Part shown: one piece after another, positions 1 through 10,227 of the stretch
Layout: each line of letters begins with the position of its first letter
How positions within the stretch are numbered: the stretch's first letter is position 1
From: Mesostigma viride
Lineage: Eukaryota; Streptophyta; Mesostigmatophyceae; Mesostigmatales; Mesostigmataceae
Length of the DNA stretch: 64,000 bases
Reading direction: 5' to 3'
NCBI GenBank assembly: GCA_009746045.1
Contig: RPFO01001919.1
Coordinates: forward strand, 62,001 to 126,000
Made by a program: the position numbers and the translations under genes
The notes under the pieces: generated by a model
Seen by the model: the letters and a program-made list of their open reading frames with translations, nothing else
Databases searched by the model: none
Told to the model about the DNA's origin: nothing

Positions 1-129
1 ATGCCAGTCTTAAAAAGACGTCCTCATTCCTCAACCCAAACACCCCCTCCAAAGAGAGCATTGGTGTGCAGACCCGTACGCGCACTACCTACTATCTACT
101 ACCGCACTACCTACCACGTGAGTAGCACC

Positions 130-385
130 CTACTCACATAGCACCCTACTCACATAGCACCCTACTCACATAGCACCCTACTCACATAGCACGCTACTCA
201 CACAGCACCCTACTCACATAGCACCCTACTCACATAGCACCCTACTCACATAGCACCCTACTCACATAGCACCCTACTCACATAGCACCCTACTCACATA
301 GCACCCTACTCACATAGCACCCTACTCACATAGCACCCTACTCACACAGCACCCTACTCACATAGCACCCTACTCACATAGCACC
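130..385. repeat. 16-bp minisatellite
   Basis: About 16 near-perfect direct copies of the unit CTCACATAGCACCCTA, with a few single-base variants (CACACAG for CACATAG). No gene is seen from 1 to 490. Confidence 0.95.
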
Positions 386-767
386 CCCGTGGGGCTACGT
401 AGTTTGGGGTTGCGGTGGTGCTGACTAGGGAGTTTCAGACACACTGGCACTGCTCTCCGGTGAACAGCTTTTCTTGCAGTTGGACAATACTTGGGGATGC
501 CGTCGGATCAGGAGGCCCATCCAGTCGCGCAATGTCTGCCAGAGACCCTGCATCCGAATCCTGCTAGGGTACTAATTTCAACTGCGACTTCCACGCGGCC
601 TTTGAATGAGGAGACTGAGTGTGTGACACTATGTGATATGACGTCGCCAATAGGAAAGAGCCAAGATGAAACAAAAATATCCATAAATAATTTTAATGTG
701 ATTCTTGGGGATTTGGCAATGCCGATACCATGTCCAGGTAAATCACCTGTGACAATTCACACACAGG

Positions 768-889
<122 letters not shown>

Positions 890-1086
890 ATGTCGAGTTC
901 TGTTTATACTCAGGATAGATCTTTTTATCATGTTGGACGGTATTGAATAGGTAATGAAGACTTCAGAAACAAAGACATCCTTGGTTATTTAGGGAGAGAT
1001 GGGAGAAAATCCAAAAGAACTATCCGGGCCACCAGGGAAAGGAAAGAGAATTCTGAGACGCAGAGTCTGCAGACACGCAGCAAATT

Positions 1087-2157
1087 CTAACGCACCATGG
1101 CTGAAAGCCGCCTCCAACCATTTGACTGATCGTTTCCCTCATACGACTCCTCCTCCCTGGTCTCCCCCCTGCTGTTCCCAAAATTGGCCGCCTCCTCTCC
1201 CACGTCATCCCCGTCCCTGGATCCCTCCCACGCCGGCGCCCTGGCAGGACCGTACCTTCCTGGATCTGCCGACATCCCTGCCCCCCCCCATTTCCCCTCC
1301 GGGCTCGAACCACCATCATCCTCGTCCAAGATGTACTTATCAAACGCCACCCGGGCCGCGTCCTTGAACGCTTTCCATCCCTCCTCCACAAACCCTCCGT
1401 CCCCCTGGGGTGCGTCCTCCTCCGTTGCGTCCTCATACGCATCATCCCCTTCATACTCGCGCCCAGCAGGCAGAGGATCAGTTGAGGAGTTCCCCCCTAC
1501 ATCCCACCGACGATCGGGGGAGGCTGGGGGGTCCGATTCCAGCGCGCTACCGTCGGGGTTGTAGTTGAGTGGCCGCCATAGGGGCCACGAGCGCCGTTCC
1601 GGCCTCCCCTGCAGGGACGCATCCGACTGCCTGCTGCCGGCGCTCTCGGAGACAACGCGGGGCACGTTGTCGTCGTCCTCAACATGGGCCGTGTAGACCA
1701 CCCTGGGTGTCCCAGAATTCGAAAAATCGGGATATGTGTTGCTAGAGGAGGGTCTGCTTGGTCGGGCCTCGAAACCTCGGCTCATGTCCTCGACATCCCA
1801 TTGTCTCTGCGCGTCGATTCGCTGGTCAGACGTGCTCGACACCACAGCATACTCTCTGCCGAAGCTGTCGTCACCCTGCACGCCAGTCCCGGCTCGCTCT
1901 ACCCACTGCGGGCGGCTGTACCGGTAAACCGACATGGACACCACCTCAGGCGCCCTTTTCAGGCGACGAAGGCCAAGCGGCGTCGGCAGGCTCGCGCTTC
2001 TTTTCCATCTTGACTCATACGTTCTGGTACCTCCGAAAATGTTTGAAGAGCCCGTAATAGACGGTGCAAATCCACCGGTGTGGTATTCAACGATAAGGCG
2101 ACCACTGGGAACGGCAGCTGCGGCAACCTGACCGTGGAGCGCTGCAAAACTCGGCAT
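1087..2157 (-). CDS. hypothetical protein, 356 aa
   Basis: An uninterrupted frame starting at ATG 2157 and ending with TAG at 1087-1089. I do not recognise it. The N-terminal third (about residues 1-90) is mixed and basic, with an early Ala/Val-rich stretch. The middle and C-terminus are rich in Gly, Ser, Asp, Glu and Arg and look disordered. A short amphipathic segment near residues 255-275 (GWKAFKDAARVAFDKYI) is the only part likely to fold. There are no clear membrane segments or cysteine motifs. No TATA box is obvious upstream. It lies outside the GAGT-bounded island and lacks that island's promoter motifs, so it is probably a host gene. Long open frames on the other strand reflect high GC, so coding status is moderate. 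Confidence 0.5.
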   Translation of the reverse strand: MPSFAALHGQVAAAAVPSGRLIVEYHTGGFAPSITGSSNIFGGTRTYESRWKRSASLPTPLGLRRLKRAPEVVSMSVYRYSRPQWVERAGTGVQGDDSFGREYAVVSSTSDQRIDAQRQWDVEDMSRGFEARPSRPSSSNTYPDFSNSGTPRVVYTAHVEDDDNVPRVVSESAGSRQSDASLQGRPERRSWPLWRPLNYNPDGSALESDPPASPDRRWDVGGNSSTDPLPAGREYEGDDAYEDATEEDAPQGDGGFVEEGWKAFKDAARVAFDKYILDEDDGGSSPEGKWGGAGMSADPGRYGPARAPAWEGSRDGDDVGEEAANFGNSRGETREEESYEGNDQSNGWRRLSAMVR

Positions 2158-2702
2158 GGCTACCTCTTACTGGAAAGCGCTGCTTCTGGGCTTTTACTAC
2201 TATGTCACGTGCGAAGTCGGGATCAAGTAACAAACGCTGAAGTGCATTTGTTATAATCGCGCATGTTCCCAGTGGCTTACTACATTCGTCACTCCACCAT
2301 GTTTAAGTTATTTCAAATGAGCTCCGGGTAATTTTCGACGTCCGCTACTTCGTAACTCGGGAGGGAAACAAATTCGATAGCCAGCCCTGCGGGGTTGACG
2401 ATGCAAAAGAAGCAGCCAGTTGTGGCTCAAACGTCGGAGAAGTCAGACAATTAATGGAGTGGACAATGCATCTTCTACCTTACACAAACGGTCAAACGCC
2501 TGTTCAGTATGTGGAAGTACTAGAGGTTGAGAGGGCCCAACAGGATGTAGAAATTAGGAGCATGACCAGGGCATGACAATTAAAGTCGGTAAAGAGCTCT
2601 TACGTAAACGCTCGCGTCAGGATTCAGGAACTCAGGAGTCAGGACTTGGATGTGTGCAAAACGAGATACTTCCGCCGTTCGTGGAAATTTCGTGCTTTGG
2701 CC
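2158..2702. other. intergenic, nothing recognised
   Basis: AT/GC-mixed sequence with no long frame, RNA gene or obvious repeat that I can support. Confidence 0.6.
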
Positions 2703-2912
2703 CTAAGGCACGACTCACATGAGGCGGTGAACTCTTTGTGAACTCTTTTGTGAACTGGGCCGACCGGGGCCGAGCTAATTTTGGGTCCCGAGGAGTTCAC
2801 GAGTTCACAGGACGAGTTCACAATCTCCCCGAAGTCCGAAGTTGTGAACTCCCCGTGAACTCCCCGTGAACTCCTCGTGAACTCTTTGTGAACTTGTGGT
2901 GGACAGCGTGCG
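2703..2912 (+). repeat. GTGAACTC-rich repeat, left copy of an inverted pair
   Basis: Starts with AGGCACGACTCACATGAGG and continues with at least nine GTGAACTC/GAGTTCAC words in both orientations. The same 19-base start and the same words occur in reverse orientation at 23718-23907, about 21 kb away. It may be one end of a larger element or a dispersed repeat. Confidence 0.7.
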
Positions 2913-3408
2913 TTGGCGCGAAGCAAGCCCATGAAAATGCCAGACGTGCAACATGCGCGGGAAGGTGGCAGGTGCTCGGGAGTCGCCAGCCATGAGGGAC
3001 ACCGACCAGCTTTCTCAGGAATGGCTACAACGGGTTACCCTCGCGAAAGGTGACCCGAAGCCTGCTATTAGCGACGACATTAACCCAAATGCTCCGAGCC
3101 CCACGGCTGTAGAAGAGCAGAGCATCGCACGCGAAGGGCACAGCGCCGCACTCGATCTGGTTGCGGCTTTGGTGATCTTTGGAGATGCTGGCAATCTTGA
3201 GGACGATAGTTGGCGCAGTAATAAATGTCGGTCTTCTTGTGCGGCATTGCATACTCTTTGGAGATGACAAGGCGAGCTCGCCTAAGCCGAAGGCAAAGCG
3301 AAATATGAGCGACAAAGCAAACGTGAAACTCACAACGCCCTGATGACAATATGGATGGCGGCAATTGGTGTTGATGGCCACATACACACTGGTTCATATC
3401 CATCATCG

Positions 3409-3510
3409 TGCACGACTCGAAAACGCGGATAACATAACGGCAGGCTCGAGCTACCTTGGTCCGGATTCTCCAGATCTCTGGCCTGCGCTGTTGTCTCATT
3501 GACATACACA
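3409..3510 (-). repeat. dispersed ~90-bp repeat, copy 1
   Basis: Reverse-strand copy of a repeat that also occurs at 3873-3950, 36065-36128, 38503-38598 and 49283-49371, with fragments at 24940-24966 and 49985-50023. Core words, read in the forward sense, are GACAACCAGCGCAGGCC, then TCCGGACCATGGTAGC, then CGAGCCTGCCGTTAT and CCGCGTTTTCGAGTC. Confidence 0.8.
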
Positions 3511-3872
3511 CTGATGCGCCCGGCAATAGCATGGGCGGTCCGTCTGCATTAACAATCTTTCGTTGCTGGCCGCCCCACGCTTCACGTTCTAGGCACACTG
3601 GTTGGTAAGAAAGGTCAACTTGTAAGGTCCGTTGAGTCCGATCTCTTTTCTTTCAGGGGCATGCTCTTTTTGTGTGTGCGATCATGATGGCCACTATGGA
3701 ACGTGATTCATAAGATATTGCTTCAAATTTGCTGTCGATAACACTTCCTTGACTACTTGTAGTAATCACTTTTATTGCTCATTGAAATAATTTTGGACAT
3801 TTATCTGCTGGCCCCAGGCAATTGTCATGTTTGTTGTCTCACTCACTTGATGACAATGTAAAGACTATCACT

Positions 3873-3955
3873 AAAGCAACTAGCGCAGGCCAGAAATATG
3901 GAGATCCCGGACCATGCTGTTGATATCTCGAGCCTGCTGTTGACTCATCCGTGTT
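3873..3955 (+). repeat. dispersed ~90-bp repeat, copy 2 (diverged)
   Basis: Carries CTAGCGCAGGCCAGAAAT, GGACCATG and CTCGAGCCTGC in the same order and spacing as the other copies. The rest of 2913-4512 holds no gene that I can support. Confidence 0.65.
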
Positions 3956-4512
3956 AGTCGAGTCATTCACAACGATGGAAACAAATGGAGGTGGAAATGT
4001 GCAGCCTTGTAAGTTACAACTATGGCTGGCTAACATTCAGAGCGGGATCTACACGGTTTGCGACGGCACCACTCCTTTTGAACTGCAATAACCCTAAATG
4101 GAATTAATATGTTCGCACATTGCATAGTTGCATGCCTCCCTTTATAATTGCAACGCGCCCGACATTAGTCATGATTAAAGAATTACGCGTGCACAAAGTT
4201 ATTGTTAAGCAGCCACAATACGTCCAACATTATGTCTCACTCAATGAGCAACCAATTCAAGACATTGCACATGTCCAAGTGAGGTCTTAACAACCACAGT
4301 ACCCCCAGTGCGTGTGACTAGCTCAAGGAGCTCACGTAATTGACCACTATGAACATGTGTAGCATCATACGGTAAGCTAATGGAATTTCCATTATTATAA
4401 TTCTGAAATGTTGACTCACATTTGCTAAATGAAGTAAGGAGTTCAGTTCTAAAACAAACTCTTGCTTATGCCCACTCTGATATGGGAAACCAGATGCCCA
4501 TCCATGAAAAGA

Positions 4513-4559
<47 letters not shown>

Positions 4560-5177
4560 TGAGTGAGTGAGTGAGTGAGTGAGTGAGTGAGTGAGTGAGT
4601 GAGTGAGTGAGTGAGTGAGTGAGTGAGTGAGTGAGTGAGTGAGTGAGTGAGTGAGTGAGTGAGTGAGTGAGTGAGTGAGTGAGTGAGTGAGTGAGTGAGT
4701 GAGTGAGTGAGTGAGTGAGTGAGTGAGTGAGTGAGTGAGTGAGTGAGTGAGTGAGTGAGTGAGTGAGTGAGTGAGTGAGTGAGTGAGTGAGTGAGTGAGT
4801 GAGTGAGTGAGTGAGTGAGTGAGTGAGTGAGTGAGTGAGTGAGTGAGTGAGTGAGTGAGTGAGTGAGTGAGTGAGTGAGTGAGTGAGTGAGTGAGTGAGT
4901 GAGTGAGTGAGTGAGTGAGTGAGTGAGTGAGTGAGTGAGTGAGTGAGTGAGTGAGTGAGTGAGTGAGTGAGTGAGTGAGTGAGTGAGTGAGTGAGTGAGT
5001 GAGTGAGTGAGTGAGTGAGTGAGTGAGTGAGTGAGTGAGTGAGTGAGTGAGTGAGTGAGTGAGTGAGTGAGTGAGTGAGTGAGTGAGTGAGTGAGTGAGT
5101 GAGTGAGTGAGTGAGTGAGTGAGTGAGTGAGTGAGTGAGTGAGTGAGTGAGTGAGTGAGTGAGTGAGTGAGTGAGTG
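4513..5177. repeat. (GT)n then (GAGT)n microsatellite, left of the island
   Basis: About 44 bp of GT followed by about 155 uninterrupted copies of GAGT. The array stops abruptly at 5177, where the island's terminal motif begins. The matching array on the other side (20976-22410) has the same orientation, as expected if one ancestral array was split by an insertion. Confidence 0.97.
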
Positions 5178-5204
5178 CTACGCTCCGCGAAAGTGACCCG
5201 TTTT
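5178..5204 (+). repeat. left inverted terminal motif of the island
   Basis: CTAC-N8-AAAGTGACCC-G-TTTT. It matches the reverse complement of 20949-20975 at all 14 positions of the two conserved blocks, with identical spacing. Slightly further in, both ends also carry GACTTG followed by an A-run and a CGTGGT word. Confidence 0.75.
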
Positions 5205-5468
5205 CCCGGGTTGCGCGACTTGTGAAAATCGGCTAAGTCCCGTGGTCTCCCAGCGGGTGGGGGGTTAGCGCCTCCAAGGCCCTCCGAATAGGACCATGCC
5301 CGGAATTAGGATGGGGATTAATAGCATTAGTTTAAGACGCAGTGATAAGGTGGCGAATTCAAACGATTTGCGCGTGTGTTCCGCGTACAAGTGGTCGTGT
5401 GCTAAGGCGATGTTCACGCATATGAGATAGTACAGCAATAATGCTTTGATGATGGACACAATGATCAT

Positions 5469-5500
5469 GGTCTTTTCATTATAAAAATACATAATATCAC
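5469..5500 (-). terminator. 3'-end / poly(A) element of gene A
   Basis: On the minus strand it reads TATTTTTATAATGAAAA, 25-55 nt beyond the stop codon of the gene at 5524-6501. The same T-run plus AATGAAAA arrangement follows genes B, C and G, with looser forms after D, H and I. Confidence 0.6.
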
Positions 5501-5523
5501 TCAATCGTGTTTCCTATACTGCA

Positions 5524-6501
5524 TCACTTGCGCCCGAAGAGCGTAGGAATTCCCTCAGTCACGAGAAGGTCAAGCACGCCGCGGAGGAACTGCTTCTCCT
5601 CGGCTCTGTTCATGGGCTGCAAGTTGACTCCAAAGGGGACAAACTCGTCCCTCTGGTCTTTGGGTTTTTCCAGGAGCTTCTTCAAGCCGTTGTCTTGGCT
5701 GTACCCCTCCAAGAGGATCTTCGCCTTGAAGGGCGCGTTCCTTGCGCAATTGTGGCAGCGGACGCGGATCTGGTCCGAGAACTGGTCCGGGACAATATAG
5801 GCAGACATGACGTCGTGCAAGAACCTCACCGTGCAGGTGGAGCACTCCTTCGGGGGCCAACAGCTCGCAACGTTCGAGTTCTGCAGGTAGAGAGAAGTCC
5901 CTTGCTCACCGGCCTGCGTGTCCATCTTCCAGTCCCTCACGAAACTCTGCACGAGCTCGTTCTCCTTTTCTGTTCTGACTTCGTTGTCGGCCACTTTCAA
6001 CTTGCGAATTGCGATCACGACCTTCTTTTGGTAGCAGGGCTCGCACAGAGTGGTCTTGTTGCGCATGTGCTGCGTTGCAGGCGTATCGTGGACGAAGGCA
6101 GCTCCAGTGACGTACGACATGCACTCCACGCACGAATAGGAGCGGCGAGGTGGCGTATCTTGCTCAGGGACTCGGTAGCGCATGAGCGAATCCGAGTACT
6201 TGTGCACGAAGTCGGCGATTTGAGGGATGGCCTTGACGCAGCCATCGCACTTGCACTCGACGGAGCCTTGGTCGTTTTTGAAGAGGTAGAAAAAGTCCGT
6301 CGGCATGTGGAAACAGGTGTCGCAGATACGCGGCCTCACCAAGTCGAAAGCGGAGTCCTTGACGGGGTTCGACTCGTCGCTGTGCTCCACGAGGACAGGC
6401 TTCTTGCAGGCGTGCTTCTTTCGCTTGGATATGGCTGCCAAGGAGAGAGGGAACAGCGGGGTGTTGTTGAGGCGAACAGAGGACCTGGTAGCGGGAGCCA
6501 T
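5524..6501 (-). CDS. cysteine-pair zinc-module protein (gene A), 325 aa
   Basis: Start chosen at ATG 6501 (MAPATR...) because this gives an ATG-GCN start and a leader of about 75 nt behind a TATA-like box, as in the neighbouring genes; an in-frame ATG at 6606 would lie upstream of that box. The protein has three C-x2-C ... C-x2-C modules, at about residues 60-87, 123-155 and 225-255, each with aromatic residues after the first pair. This is the pattern of treble-clef or zinc-ribbon folds. The N-terminal 40 residues are basic (RKKHACKK). No catalytic motif is recognised. A role in nucleic-acid or protein binding is an inference from the cysteine spacing. The module style resembles genes D, G and H of the same island, suggesting a related family. 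No frameshift is seen. Confidence 0.8.
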   Translation of the reverse strand: MAPATRSSVRLNNTPLFPLSLAAISKRKKHACKKPVLVEHSDESNPVKDSAFDLVRPRICDTCFHMPTDFFYLFKNDQGSVECKCDGCVKAIPQIADFVHKYSDSLMRYRVPEQDTPPRRSYSCVECMSYVTGAAFVHDTPATQHMRNKTTLCEPCYQKKVVIAIRKLKVADNEVRTEKENELVQSFVRDWKMDTQAGEQGTSLYLQNSNVASCWPPKECSTCTVRFLHDVMSAYIVPDQFSDQIRVRCHNCARNAPFKAKILLEGYSQDNGLKKLLEKPKDQRDEFVPFGVNLQPMNRAEEKQFLRGVLDLLVTEGIPTLFGRK

Positions 6502-6574
6502 GGATGGATGAGAGTGCAAGAGGGATTGCGCGAGAGAAAACGAGAGCGAGATGGGAAACAAGTCGCAAACTTGG

Positions 6575-6750
6575 AGTCTTTGTACCTCTCGGGAGCGGCT
6601 GTCCACGGGGACACAGAGTTTCGGTTACTTATCCACTGGATTTCGGTTACGAGCGGCGCGGCGCTGTACGGCCTTAACGACGGGAATACGGTTACAAACG
6701 ACGCGACGCCGTACGGACTTATCCAAAGGGTTTCAGTTACGACTTACGGA
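6575..6750 (-). promoter_or_regulatory. promoter region of gene A
   Basis: On the minus strand GGTACAAAGAC lies about 77 nt upstream of the ATG and matches GGTATAAAGAC of gene F except for one base in the TATA box. Upstream are a CCACGGGGAC word and five CGGTTAC/AGTTAC words between 6605 and 6750. Confidence 0.6.
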
Positions 6751-6849
6751 TAGTGTACGGACCCGTCCGGAAATACTACTTGAAGTATTTTGCCACTTGG
6801 CATGCAATTGTGTTTGACTCATTGTTGGTATTCAAGTTTGTGTGAAAAT

Positions 6850-6872
6850 GGTTTTTCATTAATAAAAATAAT
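6850..6872 (-). terminator. 3'-end / poly(A) element of gene B
   Basis: Minus strand TATTTTTATTAATGAAAAA, a partly palindromic AT-rich block less than 40 nt beyond the stop codon. Confidence 0.6.
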
Positions 6873-6885
6873 ACACAAGGATCAT

Positions 6886-7766
6886 TTACTGAACCAGAGA
6901 TACATCCACTTGCTTTCCAGCAACGACAATTTCAGTGGAAGGATTGGCCTTGGCCATCTCGGCGTGCATCCTAGCAATGTGGTCTTCCCGGATCCTCTGG
7001 CACTGCTCCTGCCAGGCACGATTCTCAGCATCCCGAATCTCCCCCCAAGCCATCGCATTCTCGAGTTGAATTTCCTTGATTTTTGCAGGGGGTCCTCGAG
7101 CTGGCTAACGGAAGTCAGGTACGTGGTGATAGGCGTCCACGAACCGGGCATGGGGAGGTGAAACTTTTCATGAACTCTCTCCAAGCGCGTCTTCGGCGCG
7201 CCGGGGGCGGAGGGAACCATATCCTCCTGGGTAAAGTTGAACATCGTGAACCAATCCAGCACGGAGTAGGCCGGAGCCCAGATGATGCCCACCTTGAGAA
7301 TCGGTTTAGGCTGCCGGGAGGATACGGGGAAGTTGACCTTGAGCGGAATCGGGTTGCCAATCGGATCCAATTCATGATGCCAAAACGCTTCATAGGCGAG
7401 AGGCCTTATCTTCTTAAGAACGGGCCCTTGTTTTATTTTCCCGGGCAGCATGGTCTCCTCATGAGAGCGCACGGAACGGCCGTTCTTGAGCTGAGTCGGG
7501 GAAACGAGCGCGCAGTGGGCAAAAAGCATTTCCAAAGAGTCTGGAAAGCCCCCCATTACTGCAAATTGATCCATAACGTGAGCTGTCACCTTGGTCATCA
7601 TCCTCATCCCCGTTTCCGCGGTTTGAGCCACCAGTTGACCCACCTCAGCGAACTCCCCCACGCACAAGACCCTGAACTCGGAGAAGTCACCAAATGGATC
7701 CGTTTTCTCACGGAGTTCGTAAAGCTCTGGGACTTTGTACACTTGAGAAACGATCTGGTTGGCCAT
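6886..7766 (-). CDS. unknown protein (gene B), frame break near the C-terminus
   Basis: Starts at ATG 7766 (MANQIV), 80 nt downstream of TATAAAA (7846-7852). The first ~228 residues form one frame without recognised domains; they mix hydrophobic and charged segments and contain two Trp-rich stretches. At the A5 run (7080-7084 on the plus strand) the reading frame breaks. In the current frame the tail becomes Arg/Gly/Ser-rich and stops at 6882. In the -1 frame it continues as a helical, Glu/Ala/Gln-rich tail (KIKEIQLENAMAWGEIRDAE...) and stops at 6886-6888. The -1 tail looks far more like the rest of the protein. One missing A in the sequence or the allele is the simplest explanation. The full product would be about 293 aa. 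Function unknown. Confidence 0.7.
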
Positions 7767-8520
7767 AGCTGAGAGAGAGAGAGAGAGAGTTAGAGATCAG
7801 GTGATAGTGAGAGCGAGGTGAGAGCCCCGTGGTCGTGCACCGGGTTTTATACCTTCCAGGCCGCCGCGGCGGTTACAAGGTGCTGAATTAGCCACGTAGC
7901 CACTTTTCGGCCGTTACCGGGCCGCGGTCCACCACGGGGATATTTATTTTCGCGGCCACGCAGCCACGGGAGAACTTTCCGGCGGTTACTTTGTCCACGG
8001 GGGCAGGGTTTTTGCGGTTACGGAACCACGAGGAAAATATCTGGCGGTTACGTTGTCCACGGGGACAGGGTTTTCGCGGCCACGCAGCCACGGGGAAAAA
8101 TATCCGGCGGTTACGGAATCGGATAGTTACGGTTACGCCGCCGCGGAAAAAATCCCGTGGCCTTCCACGGTCTACGGGGACAAGATAGTTACGGTTACGC
8201 TTCTAGCGGAAAAAAATCCCGTGGTCGCCAGTGTCCACGGGGACAAGATATTTACGGTTACGCTTCTAGAAGAAAAATTCCCGTGGTCGCCAGTGTCCAC
8301 GGGACACTTTTGCGCGGTTACGACGACGGTTACGGTTGCACGCGCCTATCTAGCGGCTCGTGGCTCGCCACGAAGCGATATGCGGACTTCAGCACTCGAC
8401 CACGGGAGATCTCGTCAAGAAGTGGCAGCAAGGTATAAAAGGCGCCTCCCCACCTCGTCTCGCCACTCGCATCCCACTCGCTCAACGCACCCAACACTCT
8501 CCTCTCACACTTTCGCAGCT
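7767..8520. promoter_or_regulatory. divergent promoter region of genes B and C
   Basis: TATA boxes face outward: 7846-7852 for B (minus) and 8434-8440 for C (plus). Between them are at least ten GGTTAC/GTTACG words and many CCACGGGG/CCCGTGG words. Two imperfect tandem copies of a ~65-bp block (ACGGTTACGCTTCTAG, A-run, TCCCGTGGTCGCCAGTGTCCACGGG) lie between 8180 and 8310. The leaders of both genes are CT-rich on the sense strand, with no upstream ATG close to the start. Confidence 0.75.
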
Positions 8521-9944
8521 ATGGCGGAATACCAAGGCCCCTCGGATCTCGCCATCCTCCTGTGCGAGCGGGATATCTTCCTCAAGCGCGAAATTTATCT
8601 GGCCAGAGGCGAGGCGCATTTCGGCAAGTGCAAGAAGCCTCTCCCTTTTCTCCTCTACGAGTACAGCGGGAGGCCTTCCACCGACAAGTTCAAGCGCCAT
8701 CGCACCTCCCTTCACGGCTTGAAGAATGCTCGCAGCGTTTTCCAGAAGTCCGTGCAGCTCTACAACGAGCCGCCCAAAATCCGCACGCCCGCTCCGTGGG
8801 ATAACTTCATTCCGTGGTCCACCAACGCCAAGAACTGGAACGACAAGATCGAGCTCTGCTTCAACGACGAACTGGTGGCGAAGGCGCACTTGCAGAGGGG
8901 GAAGACGCTCGAACTCCTCTGCGACACCACCAAAGAGATCTGCTGGAACGGCTTTATGCACTCGAGGAGCGCCAAGGACGCCGATAAGCTGGGCCAGAAG
9001 CTGGACATCAAGGAGCTGGTGCGCAGGAAGGACTTTTTCGACGAGAGGCGCATCTGGCTCGAGATGAGGGAGGCGGAAGACGGCAAGAAAGAACTCAGCG
9101 CGTCCGCGTCTAGGCACTCCATCAGTCGCGACGGGGGCAGGCCTTCCGCTTTGAAGTTCTTTTTCAATCACAACCCCGAGATGCCCTACGACCCGATCTG
9201 GATCGTCACCAAGTCCAGATGGGTATTCAACCAGTCCGCGCCTTCGGAGGAGCAGCTCGACACCAGCGAGAGCATCGAGCCTGCGATCAAAAACATGGAG
9301 AAAGTCGTTTGCAGGCTGAGGGACATCCGGTTCAAGGTGCACATGCGGAATCCCTACCGAGACGGGATGGAATCCCTCAAGCTGGAGAGGACCTCCGAGC
9401 TGCTGCCCCAGTGGGCCAGGACTCAGTTCAGCCCCCCCCCGCTTGGTGCCTGACCCCGGTGCTGGAGGCGATTCAGAAGGAGCGCGCTGCGACCCCTCTG
9501 GAGGAGAGGGACACGGATCAGTTCGAGATCTACCAGGCGCGGTTGCAGGAGGAATGGGAGGAGGAGAAGAGGGAGTGCGAGAAGCACCCATACGTGGAGG
9601 AGGAGTGGGTCAAGGAGGATCGCGCCAACCGCATGCTGGGCCAGAACTTGTTGCTGGCGAGGCTGTTCGAGCAGGAGGAGAGGGAGCTGCAGGAGGAGAG
9701 GAGGCAGAAGGAGAAGAAGGAGCGCGAGGAGAAGATGTTGCAGGAGGAGAGGAGGAAGGCAGAGGGCATTCCGTCCGCCTTCTGCATGTGGCGCCAGGAG
9801 GAGCAGGCGCCAGTGGTGCAGGCTGTGGAGCAGGCGCCGGTCGTGCAGATCACACAGATGATCCTGCGCAGCTCCTCGCGGAAGCGCGGGGAGATGGAGA
9901 AGATGGTGACCCGTTCTCGCGCCAAGGTGGCCAGGGTTGTGTAA
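8521..9944 (+). CDS. large charged coiled-coil protein (gene C), frame break in a C9 run
   Basis: Starts at ATG 8521 (MAEYQG), 81 nt after the TATA box at 8434. Frame 0 runs to 9453 and gives about 306 meaningful residues: basic, helical, Trp-containing, with no recognised domain. At C9 (9432-9440) the frame shifts by -1 and continues as a long Glu/Arg/Gln coiled coil (about residues 320-430), then a Val/Gln-rich spacer and a basic C-terminus (TRSRAKVARVV) ending at 9944. Both parts have coding character, and together they make a 474-aa protein. The zero-frame context C-CCC-CCC also fits a slippery heptamer, so programmed -1 frameshifting cannot be excluded, but a homopolymer undercall is simpler. 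Architecture suggests a structural or DNA-associated protein; function unknown. Confidence 0.75.
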
Positions 9945-9992
9945 ATTAGGATGTCCTCGTACACACTTAGTCTAGCCCCGTGACGGGGTGTA

Positions 9993-10018
9993 ATCTATCC
10001 TTTATTTTTTAATGAAAA
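9993..10018 (+). terminator. 3'-end / poly(A) element of gene C
   Basis: CCTTTATTTTTTAATGAAAAAAC, 50-75 nt beyond the stop codon. Same motif as after genes A, B and G. Confidence 0.6.
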
Positions 10019-10103
10019 AACACAAGTCCAACAATGAGCCCAATCTCAACAATGAGTCACCCAAACTTTCGCGAAAAAACACAAGTCCTAAACAGCCTAG
10101 GTA

Positions 10104-10203
10104 GGTGACAGACGCAAGCATAGTCCACAGGAGTGACAGACGCAAGCATAGTCCACGGGAGTGACAGATGCGAGCATAGTCCACGGGAGTGACAGATGCG
10201 AGA
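10104..10203. repeat. 28-bp minisatellite with CCACGGG words
   Basis: Four direct copies of a unit containing GTGACAGAYGCRAGCATAGT followed by CCACRGGA. It sits in the 1.9-kb spacer between convergent genes C and D. Confidence 0.85.
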
Positions 10204-10227
10204 AGCGCGACGAGGCCCGCGGCAGTG

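Noticed and set aside
130..385. Possible CRISPR-like or telomeric array
   Set aside because: Units are contiguous with no spacers and the motif does not resemble a telomere repeat; it is an ordinary minisatellite.
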